A DNA stretch of 64,000 nt from NCBI GenBank assembly GCA_963402885.1, contig OY727095.1, forward strand, positions 25,115,001-25,179,000. Direction: 5' to 3'. Positions 63,058 through 64,000 of this stretch are shown one piece after another. The stretch comes from Antedon bifida (Eukaryota > Echinodermata > Crinoidea > Comatulida > Antedonidae). Below the pieces are notes generated by a model. The model saw only the letters and a program-made list of their open reading frames with translations. It ran no database searches and was not told the origin of the DNA. The number at the start of each line of letters is the position of its first letter. Within the stretch, counting starts at the first letter, position 1. The position numbers and the translations under genes were made by a program.

Positions 63058-64000
63058 GTTATGTTATGGCTAACTTGATTAAAATTTATTGGAGTAACTT
63101 AAGTAATCAAACTGGTGTCAATACTTATAATGATATAGTTATCAATAGTCATGTTTCTGATGTTAGGGAAAATTATATAGATTATGTCAATGATGATCCA
63201 CAAAAAGTTCTGGATGATATAAGAATTTCATTTGAAGATGTTAAAAGTTCAATACTTCATTCTAAAAACAATAAAGCACCTGGTGTTGATGGCATCACTA
63301 ACGAATTGTTAAAGAACGGAGGTGACTGCCTTATTAGGTCACTTACATATCTTTTAAACTATTTTGTTACATCAGAGAGAATTTCCACCGAGTGGAATAA
63401 GGGATCATTATACCTACCCATAAAAAAGATAACTAGAGGTATTACATTATCATCATGTGTTGCTAAAATTTTCAATCGTATTATTTGTGATCGTATCTCA
63501 GAATTTCTTTAGAGTAATCTAGTATTGTTACGGAAATCCAGGGAGGCGCTTTAGGAAAAATCATAGATGTGAGGACCACATATTTACACTTAAAGCATTA
63601 CTGGCTACGCGTAATGCGGAAAATATGTTAACATACTTAGCCTTCATGGATTTCATTCTTTTGACACGGTTTGGCGTAATGGCCTTTTGTCAATAGCATG
63701 GAATACTGGTATCCCTGGTAAAGTCTGGAAAATTATTGATAAACTTTATACAAATGTCAAATGTAATGTTAAGTTTGATGATATTGTAACTGATTATTTT
63801 ATGTCGATGGAGGGGTTAAGCAAGGCTGCGTATTATCACCGACCTTATTCTGTATTTTTATAAATGAACTCTCCAAAATGTTTTATAATGAAAATGTTGG
63901 ATGTCATACTTTGGGCACAAAAATTAGCTGTCTTTTTTGAGCTGATGACGTTGTCTTTCTCAATTAAAAGTATTCTGAATAATACTGGATTTAATAATGT
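63058..64000 (+). mobile_element. Decayed non-LTR retrotransposon, cut by the window edge
   Basis: Reverse-transcriptase-like sequence in several frames. 63066-63512 is open and gives SKNNKAPGVDGITNELLKNG, EWNKGSLYLPIKK and RGITLSSCVAKIFNRIICDR. A few residues expected between LPIKK and RGITL are missing. A TAG then ends that frame, and recognisable RT continues in other frames: CEDHIFTLKALLATRNA near 63570, FDTVWRNGLLSIAWNTGIPG near 63660, VKQGCVLSPTLFCIFINELS near 63810, and ADDVVFLN near 63940 directly preceded by a TGA. It is a different LINE lineage from the CR1/Rex1/L2-type copies. The clade is not assigned. Confidence 0.85.
63066..63512 (+). pseudogene. LINE reverse transcriptase fragment, frameshifted
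   Basis: A 148-codon N-terminal RT piece of the decayed LINE. It includes the NNKAPGVDGIT motif near residues 68-78 that opens the RT domain in many non-LTR elements. Upstream, an in-frame TAA at 63051-63053 and unrelated repeat sequence suggest 5' truncation. Downstream motifs A, B and C are displaced into other frames, so no functional enzyme can be made. Confidence 0.82.

Overview
The window reads as eukaryotic, animal-type nuclear DNA. It has an intron-containing gene with GT-AG splice sites, non-LTR retrotransposon relics with CR1/Rex1/L2-type and L2-type 3' tails, a Penelope-like GIY-YIG endonuclease, a CACTA-type transposase-like gene and a DUF4806 gene. Abundant AGGCCTAG and TACAGTA words and this mix of mobile elements suggest a marine invertebrate, possibly a deuterostome such as an echinoderm. 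The species cannot be fixed from the sequence.

Layout. (1) Positions 1 to about 44968 are one head-to-tail satellite array with a 24-bp unit (core TTGGACAACTCGTACC) and frequent 23-bp variants. It is all in one orientation, is open at the left window edge, and amounts to about 42 kb once two insertions are removed. Inside it are larger, nearly identical duplicated blocks (for example 1926-bp and 1640-bp tandem duplications), the mark of unequal exchange. (2) Two transposons sit in the array, and the phase of the repeat proves their target-site duplications. One is a 2287-bp element with inverted repeats of nearly 400 bp and a 10-bp duplication (Mutator-like), itself carrying a 5'-truncated CR1/Rex1/L2-type LINE. 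The other is a 624-bp element with a TTAA duplication (Kolobok/piggyBac-type MITE). (3) Positions 44969-47576 hold GC-rich inverted repeats, AGGCCTAG-rich DNA with a 76-bp hairpin, and a roughly 176-bp AACGTTA-rich tandem repeat.

(4) Positions 47577-54384, minus strand, hold two genes. One is an eight-exon gene that splices in frame to a 368-residue DUF4806 protein. Upstream of it, in the same orientation, is a single-exon 679-residue CACTA/Tnp2-like transposase gene. A foldback repeat of about 180 bp lies between them and further copies lie upstream, in both orientations. The pair may be a two-gene DNA transposon or a domesticated derivative; this is an inference. (5) Positions 55930-56900 hold more of the foldback repeat, split by a second copy of the same LINE 3' end. 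(6) Positions 56900-64000 are AT-rich DNA with a Penelope-like 3' part (58426 to about 59185), a pair of dispersed repeats (about 59817-60075 and 62850-63055), and a decayed LINE running off the right edge.

The array is probably not protein coding. Because 24 is a multiple of three, reading it gives octapeptide ladders on both strands. These frames open only at TTG codons, and the recurrent minus-strand ATG is followed two codons later by TAG.
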